Shown here one piece after another: positions 55,839-64,000 of a stretch of DNA of 64,000 nucleotides (positions are counted from its first letter, which is position 1; each line of letters starts with the position of its first letter). The position numbers were made by a program, and so were the translations under genes. The stretch is from the NCBI GenBank assembly GCA_020809705.1, contig CP085830.1:3658001-3722000 (forward strand). The letters run 5' to 3'. The notes beneath the pieces are model-generated. The model saw only the letters and a program-made list of their open reading frames with translations, made no database searches and was not told where the DNA came from. The DNA comes from Calonectria ilicicola. Lineage: Eukaryota > Ascomycota > Sordariomycetes > Hypocreales > Nectriaceae.

Positions 55839-57006
55839 TCACACATCCATTGTGGGAAGGCTGGTGACCTCCGGTTTCGAGGACTCCATATCCGTAGATA
55901 GGTTGAAATAGGGTCGTAGAGAGGGTACACAAGCGATGATAAGTCCAAGGTTGCATTCGGTCAGAGACCACAGCACTGTATGAAGAGTGCATTATTTTGT
56001 GTTCTTCGTGCCAGATGCATAGCTAATTAGACACCTACCCAAGACACTTACTGGCAATGCAACACCGCCCTGAGCGGTTTCAGTCATGGAGTAACGCAAG
56101 ATTGAAATAATCAAAGTGACGATCCCCAGAAGAAAGGTAATATATATGCCAATCTTGAGCGTGGTGCGGACATTTAATTCCCCAAGAATGGAAAACGGCA
56201 GGATAAAGACTAATCCAAAGGGTTAAAGGCTAGCTGCTTGTAATATCGGATGTTGCTTACTGAGCAAGTCTCCCGAGAAATGGAGCCCCCAGGTGATTCG
56301 AAAAGCAATGATGCTCATACTCGGCTGGCATTTCGGATGATATTTCAGGTCCCTTCGCATCGCTGCTGTTAGCGGTATTTCAAGTATTGAGAAAGGGTAT
56401 TCATGTTCCATTTACCATGCACCATAAACGGGTTGGCATATTAATAGAGGCACTAATATACTAGCCACAAACGCAATGGTCACATATACAATGGCGGACC
56501 ATAACAAGATTCTTCTTTTAACCATAAAGTAGGGGAAGATCTGAAGATATGTTGTAAGAAGGGTTACTTTACAAAAGTACAAGGCGGCAAATAGGGGAAA
56601 TTGGGCTGCCCAAAATATCTATGTCGTCATGTGTCAACTGGTTTATGAGCAGGGCAGGGGGGGTATTTAGCTTGATGGCGTTGCTCATTTCATCCAAGGT
56701 GCCCTTAAATCCTTATAATGTTGACTGAGTGCCCTTGTCGAGAAGCTCCAATTTCCACATAATAGTAGCCAAAGAAACAAATATGCATGTACAACACCAG
56801 GAGATAACAATAAAGCAGTCATTGTAGAATAGACGTCGGCGCTGAATCACAAGTCGTAGGTACAGGAGGGCGATGATAACGCTTGCCGCGATACTCAGGA
56901 GAAGCCATCCTACCACCTTAAATCATCAGTCTCTTCTCAAGCGGTGGGTTACAGAAAGCAGATTGTGTACCAGACATGGAATCGGCCCTCTGTCCGAAAC
57001 GCCCAT
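55839..57006 (-). pseudogene. PTH11-like seven-TM receptor, apparently decayed
   Basis: Six minus-strand exons can be placed: 57006-56971 (MGVSDRGPIPCL), 56916-56671, 56618-56416, 56352-56261, 56209-56039 and 55975-55839. Phases agree throughout and seven TM helices result, in the order of fungal rhodopsin-like receptors; YNDCFIVISW is the usual post-TM2 DD-motif region, FAALYFCKVTLLTTYLQIFP is TM3, and CNLGLIIACVPSLRPYF is TM7. Exon 2 carries an in-frame TAA (56713-56715) before GTLDEMSNAIK, and its expected donor reads CTAAAT instead of GTAAAT. Both point to a disabled gene of about 295 residues. A different splice pattern cannot be fully excluded. No CFEM domain is present. Confidence 0.65.
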
Positions 57007-57813
57007 GACAAGACAGATTTAACTAGACAACGATATATCCAGGGAATAGATACTGATTTGAGGATATGCTGGAAGGAGAATATGATGCCACGAGAAGTTC
57101 GAGATTACATTCCTTTCAATGGCAAAATTATATTCCTGAGGCATCCACCCGATGCCATGTGTTTATGCGATCGTCAAAGTTTGTGGCTTGGATAACCTTG
57201 ACGGATTTACACAAGTGCATTAGCATGACATTTGGGAACCAAGCATTTACCCTATATAATAAATCAGAGTCGACGAAGGTGTTTCAATTCCTTGACAAAC
57301 TGCAAGTGAACTATTCGGGTTCATTTTTGGAAGTCCAGAGATGAAGAGTGTGGAAAGAGATCAGAGAAGGCTGTGTGTTTGACGGCTCAAAGTTGTACAG
57401 AGGTGACGGTATGTCACACTTCATCAGGCAGGACACAAGTCGGAATGGAGAGCCGCGACATTACGCGTTGGGACTGACAGATGTGTTGGACAGGCAAGGG
57501 GAGGTGGCAGGTTATTTCCTGGAGCGCCGAACCGGGGGACACGAGGAGGGATTATTGGGTGGAAGTGAGAGCATGAGGGCATGATACCAATCACCACGCC
57601 TACTCATCATCAAGTGCCATTTTTACCATCCTAGGGACGGGAGACTGGTCTACGAAGGTCGAGGTCATGCTCCTAGGTGGAACCAAACGCGCCCCAACGC
57701 GTGTTCGCATCAAATATCATGCTAACGCTAGCACATGTCCAGCGATTACATGCATCTCTTCTTCACTACCCAGGCAAGCCTGGGCAAGCAATGAAAAGCG
57801 TGAGCTCGTGTAG
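57007..57813. other. Intergenic
   Basis: Upstream of the decayed receptor and downstream of U2. A perfect stem-loop CCCAGG-CAAG-CCTGGG lies at 57769-57784, about 30-45 bp beyond the predicted U2 3' end. No supported protein gene is seen. Confidence 0.45.
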
Positions 57814-58004
57814 TTCGCGTCACCTGGAGGCAGTGTAATACCAGGGACACTGTGGGCAGAATCATGTGCAAGCACAGAGGAAACCGCCCGAAAGCCAAAA
57901 ATAAGAATAATCACGATTGATGTCCTTAGACATCTTTCAGAGATTAAACTGAAAAGAACAGATACTACACTTGATCTAAGCCAAAAGGCAAAGAGAGCTA
58001 AAGA
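57814..58004 (-). ncRNA. U2 spliceosomal snRNA
   Basis: The minus strand reads a complete U2 snRNA of about 190 nt. Near the 5' end is GCCTTTTGGCTTAGATCAAG (stem-loop I and following). Then comes the branch-point recognition sequence within GTGTAGTATCTGTTCTT, and the stem-loop II region CAGTTTAATCTCTG. An Sm-type site TTATTTTTGG lies about 100 nt from the 5' end (57895-57904), as in other U2 RNAs. The 3' part has the stem-loop IV arms CCTGGTATTACACTGCCTCCAGG-type pairing (CCTGG / CCAGG), nearly the human sequence. U2 pairs with the intron branch site during splicing. Ends are estimated to within a few bases. It is divergent from the pICln gene. Confidence 0.95.
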
Positions 58005-58209
58005 AGAAAGGAAGAAAAAGTCTAAAAAGTTGGGGGGCCAGCGAGAGCTTTATAGTGGATTTCCTGGGCGGTGAAGAGAAATGCGGCAGAATTCCACGGA
58101 CTGGACCCACTCTGCCTTGCAGTACCAGCTGCCTGCTCAGAGAGGTATGACAAGTACCCCTCCAAAAAACGACCATCACCAACCGCAGCCAGCTTCAAAC
58201 GGACTAAAA
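58005..58209. promoter_or_regulatory. Divergent promoter region, U2 snRNA / pICln
   Basis: About 205 bp separate the estimated U2 5' end from the pICln start codon. Both promoters must fit here. No canonical element is obvious. Confidence 0.5.
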
Positions 58210-59161
58210 ATGCTCCCAACTACGATTCGCACACCGCCTGCCCTCGACGGCTTCACGCCGCTGGCCGAATTCCAGTCACAGACTCCCGAGTCGTTTGTCG
58301 ACGGAAAGCCCATCCTCCACTACCACGTCGCTGGCGCAAAGGCCTGGATCCCAAAGTCGCAGTGTGGGAGCTTGGCCGTGTTCCCCGCCGACGCGACAGA
58401 TGCGCCAACTGGGCCCGAGGGCGACAGTATCAACGGCGATGCTGAGGAGCTGGTCGAGCAAAAGGTCGACATCTTTGTCAACTCTGAGTAAGCTTTGTCG
58501 TTCTTGCCCAGCTCAGTTCGGAGCTAACCTCATTCCCAGGAACTTCACCATCTTCAGCCCCAAGATTGAGGCTGGCGTCTCGATCCCTTATCCCTCGATA
58601 TCCATCCACGCCGTCAAGCAAATTGGCGCCCAGACTGAGGGAAATGGGTCTCAGGCAGTCTGGATGCAGCTCGAGTTTGCCGACGGCGGCGCCAATGACG
58701 ACGATTTCAACACCATCGAGCTCACCGTCATCCCCCCCAACGCCGACTCCGAGCCGAGCCCAGCAAAGCAGCTCTATGAGGCCATGGCTAACTGCTCCGA
58801 CCTGCACCCCGACCCCAACGACGGCGAAGAGGACGAGGAGGAAGAGTACAATGACCGCATCGTCTTCGAGGGCAATTTTGAGCACGAGGCTGTCGAGGGC
58901 TACACGGGCGTCTTTTTGGGCGCTTCTAACGGAGGAATGCCTCCTCCCATGCCTGGCAGCGGAGGATGGATCACAGCTGAAAATGTTGGCGAATATTTTG
59001 ACGAGAGCGGAAACTGGATCGGCCAGGGAGCTGAAGGAGAAGAGGAGGACCTTGGCGAAGGTGCCGGCCGGGTACGAGCTCGCGATGAGGTGGAGGCATC
59101 CGAATCCAAAGATGATGCTACCAAGGATGACCCCGAAAATAAGCGACCTCGGGTTGATTAA
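58210..59161 (+). CDS. pICln (methylosome/Sm-assembly chaperone, Voldacs domain)
   Basis: Two exons (58210-58487, 58540-59161; intron GTAAGC...CAG) give about 299 residues from ATG 58210 (AAAATG context); in-frame ATGs lie upstream and cannot be ruled out. The PH-like ICln domain is recognisable: LFVNSENLTIFSP-like IFVNSENFTIFSP, VSIPYPSISIHAVKQIG, then IELTVIPPNADSEPS and AMANCSDLHPDPNDGEEDEE, the conserved acidic signature. The C-terminus is acidic and disordered and ends KRPRVD. In animals and yeasts pICln presents Sm proteins to the PRMT5 methylosome and holds them for SMN-driven ring assembly on U snRNAs. The neighbouring U2 gene encodes such an RNA. Confidence 0.92.
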
Positions 59162-60495
59162 TTGCGGAACAAAAAGCGGACGGGAACAAGAATTGAGTGG
59201 TGGGGAGCACGGCGTTTCGGGATACATAAAAGAACAAATCACATTACAGACATGCCGAGTCTTTTACTGGTCGGTTTTGTATTCAATTACGAACAATCTT
59301 GCAGACTCACTCGGAACTAATGCAAATACTGCATGCATCAAAATGACCTGGTGCATTCGGAGTCTTCGTAAACCGCCGTGAAGCTTGTTGGGATTGTTTG
59401 CCAGGCGACAAGGGTGGTATGTGGTCATAAAGCTAAGAACCCGGTTGTAATTTTTTGAAGACCATAAGTAAAACAAACGAATTCTAACTTGAGTAATGTG
59501 ATGGCAATTCATTTTCATTCATAATTGTCTTCGGTGTCGTCGTCATGGATGATCTCGGTTCTGGTAAACGAAGAAGGCTTGAGCCAATAAAACTGTACAT
59601 GCAATTCGTTGCCTATCTGACGCGAGGGCTTCAAGCCAAAGCAAGGATAGCTCCGCCACTGATGCAGCTGTCAGTCGAGACGGAGGAGATTCTGGGAAGA
59701 TGTCCGATCTGTGAATAGCTCTGCACACTGTTTCATCTCAACAAGACCCCGGAATTCCCTAAGAACTAGAAATAATTCACTCTCTTGATTCTGGGAGATC
59801 CCCAAGAGAGGGATTATCTGAGCAATTTCGGAGTTGACAGTGTTAGACATGAAGCAAGTGTCGTAATCTTGCCTTGGAGACTAACGCCGGTTAAAGGAGT
59901 TTTGACACAAGTGATGAGAAACAAGGTTTGCATTTTACATCTGGCCTACTTGGTTGTCGTTGGTCAACTGGTCTTTTTTATCACGCCAATGGTAAGAGAA
60001 ACTTGCAGGGAAACCATCAGAGTTTGCAGATTGTATTTTTATTGATTGGTCTAGTTTCTTATCCAATGCCCATACCCCATTCTCCAGTTCTCTGGTAGTA
60101 GTACTGCATCTGGAGAGGTTATTCAGACACCATAACTATGGGGATTTATAGCTACTCCAAACGAGTTTGCTGTTAACCCGACGGATGAGACTATTCGCTG
60201 CCAAGATTGCCTATGTGCTTGTTGGTAGTTACTTGACCTATCATCACTTCCCGATGATTCCCTAATTACCCAGTGCGGCAACCGCCGAGAACCAAGTGGG
60301 CTCCCCACTATGGGTCATGTTCCGATTTTCTAACATCCTGATTGGCATGTCCCACTAATGGGCGAAATTGCGCTTATGGGCTAAGAAAAGGGTGAATGAT
60401 AACAGTGGAAAGGATTGTTTTCTTTTACAACCGATTATTACCAGGCGGACCATCATTGAAGACTGGATTTGTAAAATTCTTGATCAACCTCAACA
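59162..60495. other. Intergenic
   Basis: 1.3 kb with no supported gene. Short frames at 59543-60045 carry no domain. Confidence 0.45.
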
Positions 60496-61740
60496 ATGTT
60501 TCGGCTTCTCGAGTTACCGCCAGAGGTTGTTCAGGCAGTGTGTCGATCCATGTGCGGTCACTGCTCCTCCTCATCTCAGTACTTTCAATTCGCAAAGGCC
60601 GACCTGTCTTGCTTGTCTCGTACATGTTCGATCTTGCAAGCCTACGCTCAGCCTTGTGTGTACCATTTTCCTTCTTCTTTGAAAGAAGACGTGGTACCCC
60701 TCCTACATACACTAGTTGCGCGGCCAGACCTGGCGGCGAAAGTGCAGGAACTGAACCTGGGCGAGCGCTGGAATGCGAACACACTGACTCCGGATGACGC
60801 CAAATCTTTTGAGGGGTTGATGTCCAAGTGCCTCGGTGAAGATGGAAAGCCGGTTGCCATCTCTCCGACCTGGTGTAAAAAATCTACAGGCTTACGCTAC
60901 GATGGCCTATTCTTCTTTGAGAGTCCTGAAATAGCCTTGGCTGCACTACTGGTGATGCAAACCCCGAATCTTGAAACTCTCTGCCTGTACCCCGGCCGCT
61001 TTTGGGAGTTTCCATTCTGCCAGCCAAACAGCCTACCGCATCTTAGGGAGCTGGAAATTGAATACGGAAACGCGAAGTACGGCACAGATATTTCTGTCCT
61101 ACGAGGAATTATCTTGGGAGCACCAAATTTGAAGGTTTTCAAAGGGCACAGAATCAGTGGACTCCAGAAGCGCATTTTCAATGATAGTATCCGCGAGGTG
61201 AATCTGGAAGAGAGCACCCTGGACGCCTCGTCCTTTCAGGAGCTCATGGCGGGGTTTACAAATTTGGAGAAATTCTCATATGAGCATTCAAATACAATAC
61301 ACGACGCGGGAGACGCGACCCCGCGCGAAGTGTGCGAAGCTGTACTGCTCAGAGCAGATACGTTGCAATATCTCTCTCTCGACTTTGAAGAAGCCATGTT
61401 CATTGGCAACTTAGGGCCCGGCGACGTGATGCACAGCCTAAAGGAGATGAAGGTACTAAAGACTGTCATCATCCAAGGCACGTCCATCTATCCTGACGAT
61501 GACAGTGGTTGGGAGAGGAATGTCGGCGCTCTGCTCACCAATTTTCTGCCACCATCCATCCAGAGCCTCACGATTGACGACCCCCACGAAAACATGATTG
61601 CGGATATATTGGGTTTAGCCAGATATACCAATGAACTATTTCCAGATCTGGAAGAATTGCGTCTGCTGGACATGGAGGAAGACGACTTGGCGGATATTGA
61701 AGCAGCCTTCATCGACACAAAAGTCAAGGTGTCTGATTAG
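60496..61740 (+). CDS. F-box-like protein with leucine-rich-type repeats
   Basis: Intronless, 414 residues. The N-terminus MFRLLELPPEVVQAVCRSM...LSCLSRTCSILQ fits an F-box. The rest alternates short helices and strands as in divergent LRR substrate domains (NLETLCLYPGRF, HLRELEIEYGN, NLKVFKGHRI, NLEKFSYEHSN, TLQYLSLDFEEA, SIQSLTIDDPH, DLEELRLLDMEEDD). It probably recruits substrates to an SCF ubiquitin ligase. Fungal members are numerous and poorly characterised. No disruption is seen. It stands before another F-box-like gene on the same strand. Confidence 0.8.
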   Translation: MFRLLELPPEVVQAVCRSMCGHCSSSSQYFQFAKADLSCLSRTCSILQAYAQPCVYHFPSSLKEDVVPLLHTLVARPDLAAKVQELNLGERWNANTLTPDDAKSFEGLMSKCLGEDGKPVAISPTWCKKSTGLRYDGLFFFESPEIALAALLVMQTPNLETLCLYPGRFWEFPFCQPNSLPHLRELEIEYGNAKYGTDISVLRGIILGAPNLKVFKGHRISGLQKRIFNDSIREVNLEESTLDASSFQELMAGFTNLEKFSYEHSNTIHDAGDATPREVCEAVLLRADTLQYLSLDFEEAMFIGNLGPGDVMHSLKEMKVLKTVIIQGTSIYPDDDSGWERNVGALLTNFLPPSIQSLTIDDPHENMIADILGLARYTNELFPDLEELRLLDMEEDDLADIEAAFIDTKVKVSD

Positions 61741-62600
61741 AATAATGTAATATTGGTCTCAGCGTACGCTCCACTTTTTTTCTAATGTAAGGATAAACAA
61801 GCCAATTTTTAATCTCGTGATAGCCTTGTTTTGGGGATCTAGATATAGCTGTCCTTGGTTCAGGTGAGACGTGTATTCGGGGTGAATCCAAGTAGAGTGA
61901 GCATGTGAATGCTAAATCTATTTTTTCTCTCACTTTCCAACCCTTTTGATGGCAGGGCGCCTCAAAATTGTGTCGTATCGCGACTTGCACGGCTAGGAAG
62001 AGCAATTGATTGCGAGGTATAGAGCACTAATACCATCAATGTATCACGGATCGTAAACCACCATGACTTGTGACCGTCTGCGATTGCCCCTACCTTGTTT
62101 ATGTAGCACCGCTTTTTCTTGTTTTTTACTCCCTCAGATGGCTCCACGTAGAAAGCATGGCTTCAAGATACCAGTGGTTACCCCGCCTTCTTTGGCTTGT
62201 CTCATGGTTTTTAGTTATCAGTTTCCTGAACGCCACAAAACCTTGCGAGTAGCTAGAGCTTTCTTTCAAAGCGACCTCACTGTATCCAGGAAATGATTTA
62301 GAGAGAGCTACCCTCAAATCGAAGACCCTGCGAAGCTTTTGTTGACTTTGTGCAAACATCCAAAATGATCTGTCCGATCTTGGGGTTTTGCAACTTTCGT
62401 ACCGCTATCATCGATTGAGTCAAGGTTTGCCTTCCTCTGGTTCACGTCACCAATACGAATATGCGCAGCGAACAGGTAAACTTTGGAGGTGCATCGAAGC
62501 AGGATATCAAAATGAACAATGCGCCCCGATTCTCTCGTCAATCTCTAGAACAGCTTTCACTACCAAAGGTCAAACGATACAAAGATTTTGCCCAGCCAGC
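61741..62600. other. Intergenic
   Basis: Spacer between the two F-box-type genes. The downstream frame is open back to 62388 but has no ATG before 62601. Nothing else is seen. Confidence 0.5.
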
Positions 62601-63671
62601 ATGAGGCGTCTTCTCAGAGCCCTGGCGAAGAAGCTGCGCCCAATGACCGGCGAAGAGACCGAAGACCCGACCGGAGATCTGACAGGTTTTCAGCAGGACG
62701 CTGAGCAAAATGCCCTGCGAAAGGAGCAGAAACAAGAGTGTCTCATTTTGCAGCTTCCCTCGGATGTGATTCTCGAAATTGCAGATGCGCTGGAGCTCCA
62801 TGAGCGAGCCATCTTGTCCGAAACATGCTTGGTCCTCCGCCATCTCATCTTCTCCAGGATGAAGAAATCGTGGGGAAAGCGCACGATTGATCAACAGATT
62901 AAATACCTCACCCTAGCATCCCGCCAAGTGCTCGACAAGTGGGTTTGCCTACGTTGCGCGAAATTGCACCCGGTCAAGCGAGGCCGGGCGCGAGATCACT
63001 GCCGATACGTCTGCCCGAAAATGACGGAGAAGCCGTATTTCATACGCTCCTACCATGAGGAGAAGGCATTCCATTACCATGGGATCAGGCAAGAAGGGGT
63101 TCTGCAGGCCCTCAAATACGCTCGCACGCCCAATCTCGAGGACCAGTACCAAAGGGACCTCGAGTACATGCTGGCCCCGAAATGCGCCTCGTACGTGGTC
63201 GACTACAACGGGGAGCCACCGCGCAGCGTTCGGATGCTCATGTTCCCCAAAATTATCAATGGCAGCTACTTCATCAAGATCGAGTACCACCACGACACGC
63301 ACCTCAGCGTTCGCGAAAAGTTCTCCCTGCGGATTGGGAACTGCGACGGGGACAGGGGCCCGTGGGTAAACACTGTCCACACTCCCGACATCTGCCACCG
63401 CTGCTGCATCTCGCGGGCGGGCAAGAAAGCTAGGGATTATGAGGGGAAGATGTTGAACGGGTTCTGTCAGTTTTGCCCCTTTGAGTTCTCCGTCAACGTG
63501 TCAAGGGGGCTGCACAACATGCTGGTCACCATGTGGGTGTGTTTGGGCTACGAGCAGTGTACCATTCCGATATTTCCTGAATATCACGATTGCGCCACGA
63601 GGGTGGCAAGGCCATTCCGCTGTGCCCGCCATGTCTCTTGGGGGATTCGCGCTATCTACGAGTCTGTGTGA
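62601..63671 (+). CDS. F-box-like protein with Cys/His-rich region
   Basis: Intronless, 356 residues from the first in-frame ATG (62601). An F-box-like segment lies at about 50-95 (LILQLPSDVILEIADALELH...LVLRHLIFSRM). It is followed by KWVCLRCAKLHPV, a CxxC...H zinc-finger-like element common in fungal F-box proteins of this type. A middle region (YVVDYNGEPPRSVRMLMFPK) comes next, then a second cluster CHRCCISRAGKK, FCQFCPFEF with CxxC spacing, and a basic C-terminus. The paired Cys motifs suggest zinc binding. Role inferred as an SCF adaptor; the substrate is unknown. Confidence 0.75.
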   Translation: MRRLLRALAKKLRPMTGEETEDPTGDLTGFQQDAEQNALRKEQKQECLILQLPSDVILEIADALELHERAILSETCLVLRHLIFSRMKKSWGKRTIDQQIKYLTLASRQVLDKWVCLRCAKLHPVKRGRARDHCRYVCPKMTEKPYFIRSYHEEKAFHYHGIRQEGVLQALKYARTPNLEDQYQRDLEYMLAPKCASYVVDYNGEPPRSVRMLMFPKIINGSYFIKIEYHHDTHLSVREKFSLRIGNCDGDRGPWVNTVHTPDICHRCCISRAGKKARDYEGKMLNGFCQFCPFEFSVNVSRGLHNMLVTMWVCLGYEQCTIPIFPEYHDCATRVARPFRCARHVSWGIRAIYESV

Positions 63672-64000
63672 AATGCCCACAAACGCTAGAGGTGTTCGCC
63701 ATGTTGAACATTATTTAGAAATTTAATTTTATAGCAAAGATACTAAGTTCTTGGTAAGGTTCAATTCATCAAACATCACATAGGGATAATACTTTTATGT
63801 GTATGAATATCGCACTTGTCTCGTCTCTCTACAACGAGCTTGAAGTGCTTTCTTTCTTAAGACTATTTCTATTGTCTACTTAAAAATTGATATCATCCAG
63901 ATACTTGCCATTGTTCGTGAAAATCGTCGCTCCCAAAGTGTTTCCCAAATCCAATCCAGTTCCCCCAGAGTGCTTAAACAGAAAAAGAACAAAAGAACCC
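63672..64000. other. Intergenic at window end
   Basis: 3' UTR and AT-rich spacer. Nothing recognisable before the window ends. Confidence 0.5.

Noticed and set aside
56650..56720. A 22-nt intron (GTCAAC...AAG) to remove the TAA from the PTH11-like gene
   Set aside because: Too short for a nuclear intron and it shifts the frame into a stop.
1..64000. tRNA genes, CRISPR arrays, rRNA, telomere repeats and transposon genes
   Set aside because: No convincing tRNA B-box/A-box pair, no array of spaced repeats, no reverse transcriptase or transposase motifs and no telomere-type repeats were found by eye.

Overview
The window is nuclear DNA of a filamentous ascomycete, most likely a sordariomycete and perhaps Hypocreales. 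The signs are short introns (about 45-130 nt, mostly GTRNGT...AG), fungus-only families (HET, CFEM/PTH11 receptors, PNP-NACHT-ankyrin NLRs, DUF1996, BIM1-like, F-box/ankyrin proteins) and a fungal U2 snRNA. Most genes are spliced. I joined exons by hand from splice signals and reading phase, so boundaries are good but not proven.

Layout. (1) 1-20.3 kb is an accessory block: a 5'-partial carboxylesterase, an NmrA-like oxidoreductase and a membrane P450; an F-box/ankyrin protein; a CFEM-PTH11 receptor; two small hypothetical genes; a Thr-rich secreted protein; a HET-domain protein; then a divergent pair of an MFS anion permease and a soluble, bacterial-type P450. (2) 20.8-41.4 kb is a GC-rich block holding housekeeping genes and secretory or surface genes: UBC7-type E2, auxilin-like J protein, DUF1996 protein, a one-TM disordered protein, a small coiled-coil protein, two divergent surface proteins (GPI-type and BIM1-like) and a small secreted Cys-rich protein. 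A 4.7-kb gene-free stretch lies before the DUF1996 gene. (3) 41.6-57.0 kb is a second accessory block: a PEP-mutase/isocitrate-lyase-family gene with one nonsense codon, a secreted SGNH esterase, a GNAT acetyltransferase, a membrane-ankyrin protein split by one in-frame TGA, a PNP-NACHT-ankyrin NLR, and a decaying PTH11-like receptor whose 3' end also survives as a relic copy downstream of the NLR. (4) 57.8-64 kb holds a U2 snRNA gene divergent from pICln, the Sm-core assembly chaperone, then two F-box genes.

How the genes fit together. The MFS/P450 pair looks like a small uptake-and-oxidation module sharing one promoter. The esterase, NmrA and P450 genes could form another small-molecule module, although no backbone synthase is present. 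The 46-57 kb island is receptor- and immunity-like: a probable nucleoside-phosphorylase-effector NLR, a membrane ankyrin protein and a degenerate GPCR-like gene. Three neighbouring genes with disabled reading frames suggest active turnover there, or local sequence errors. The most unexpected pairing is U2 snRNA with pICln, an snRNA and a factor that assembles its Sm ring, divergently arranged about 200 bp apart.
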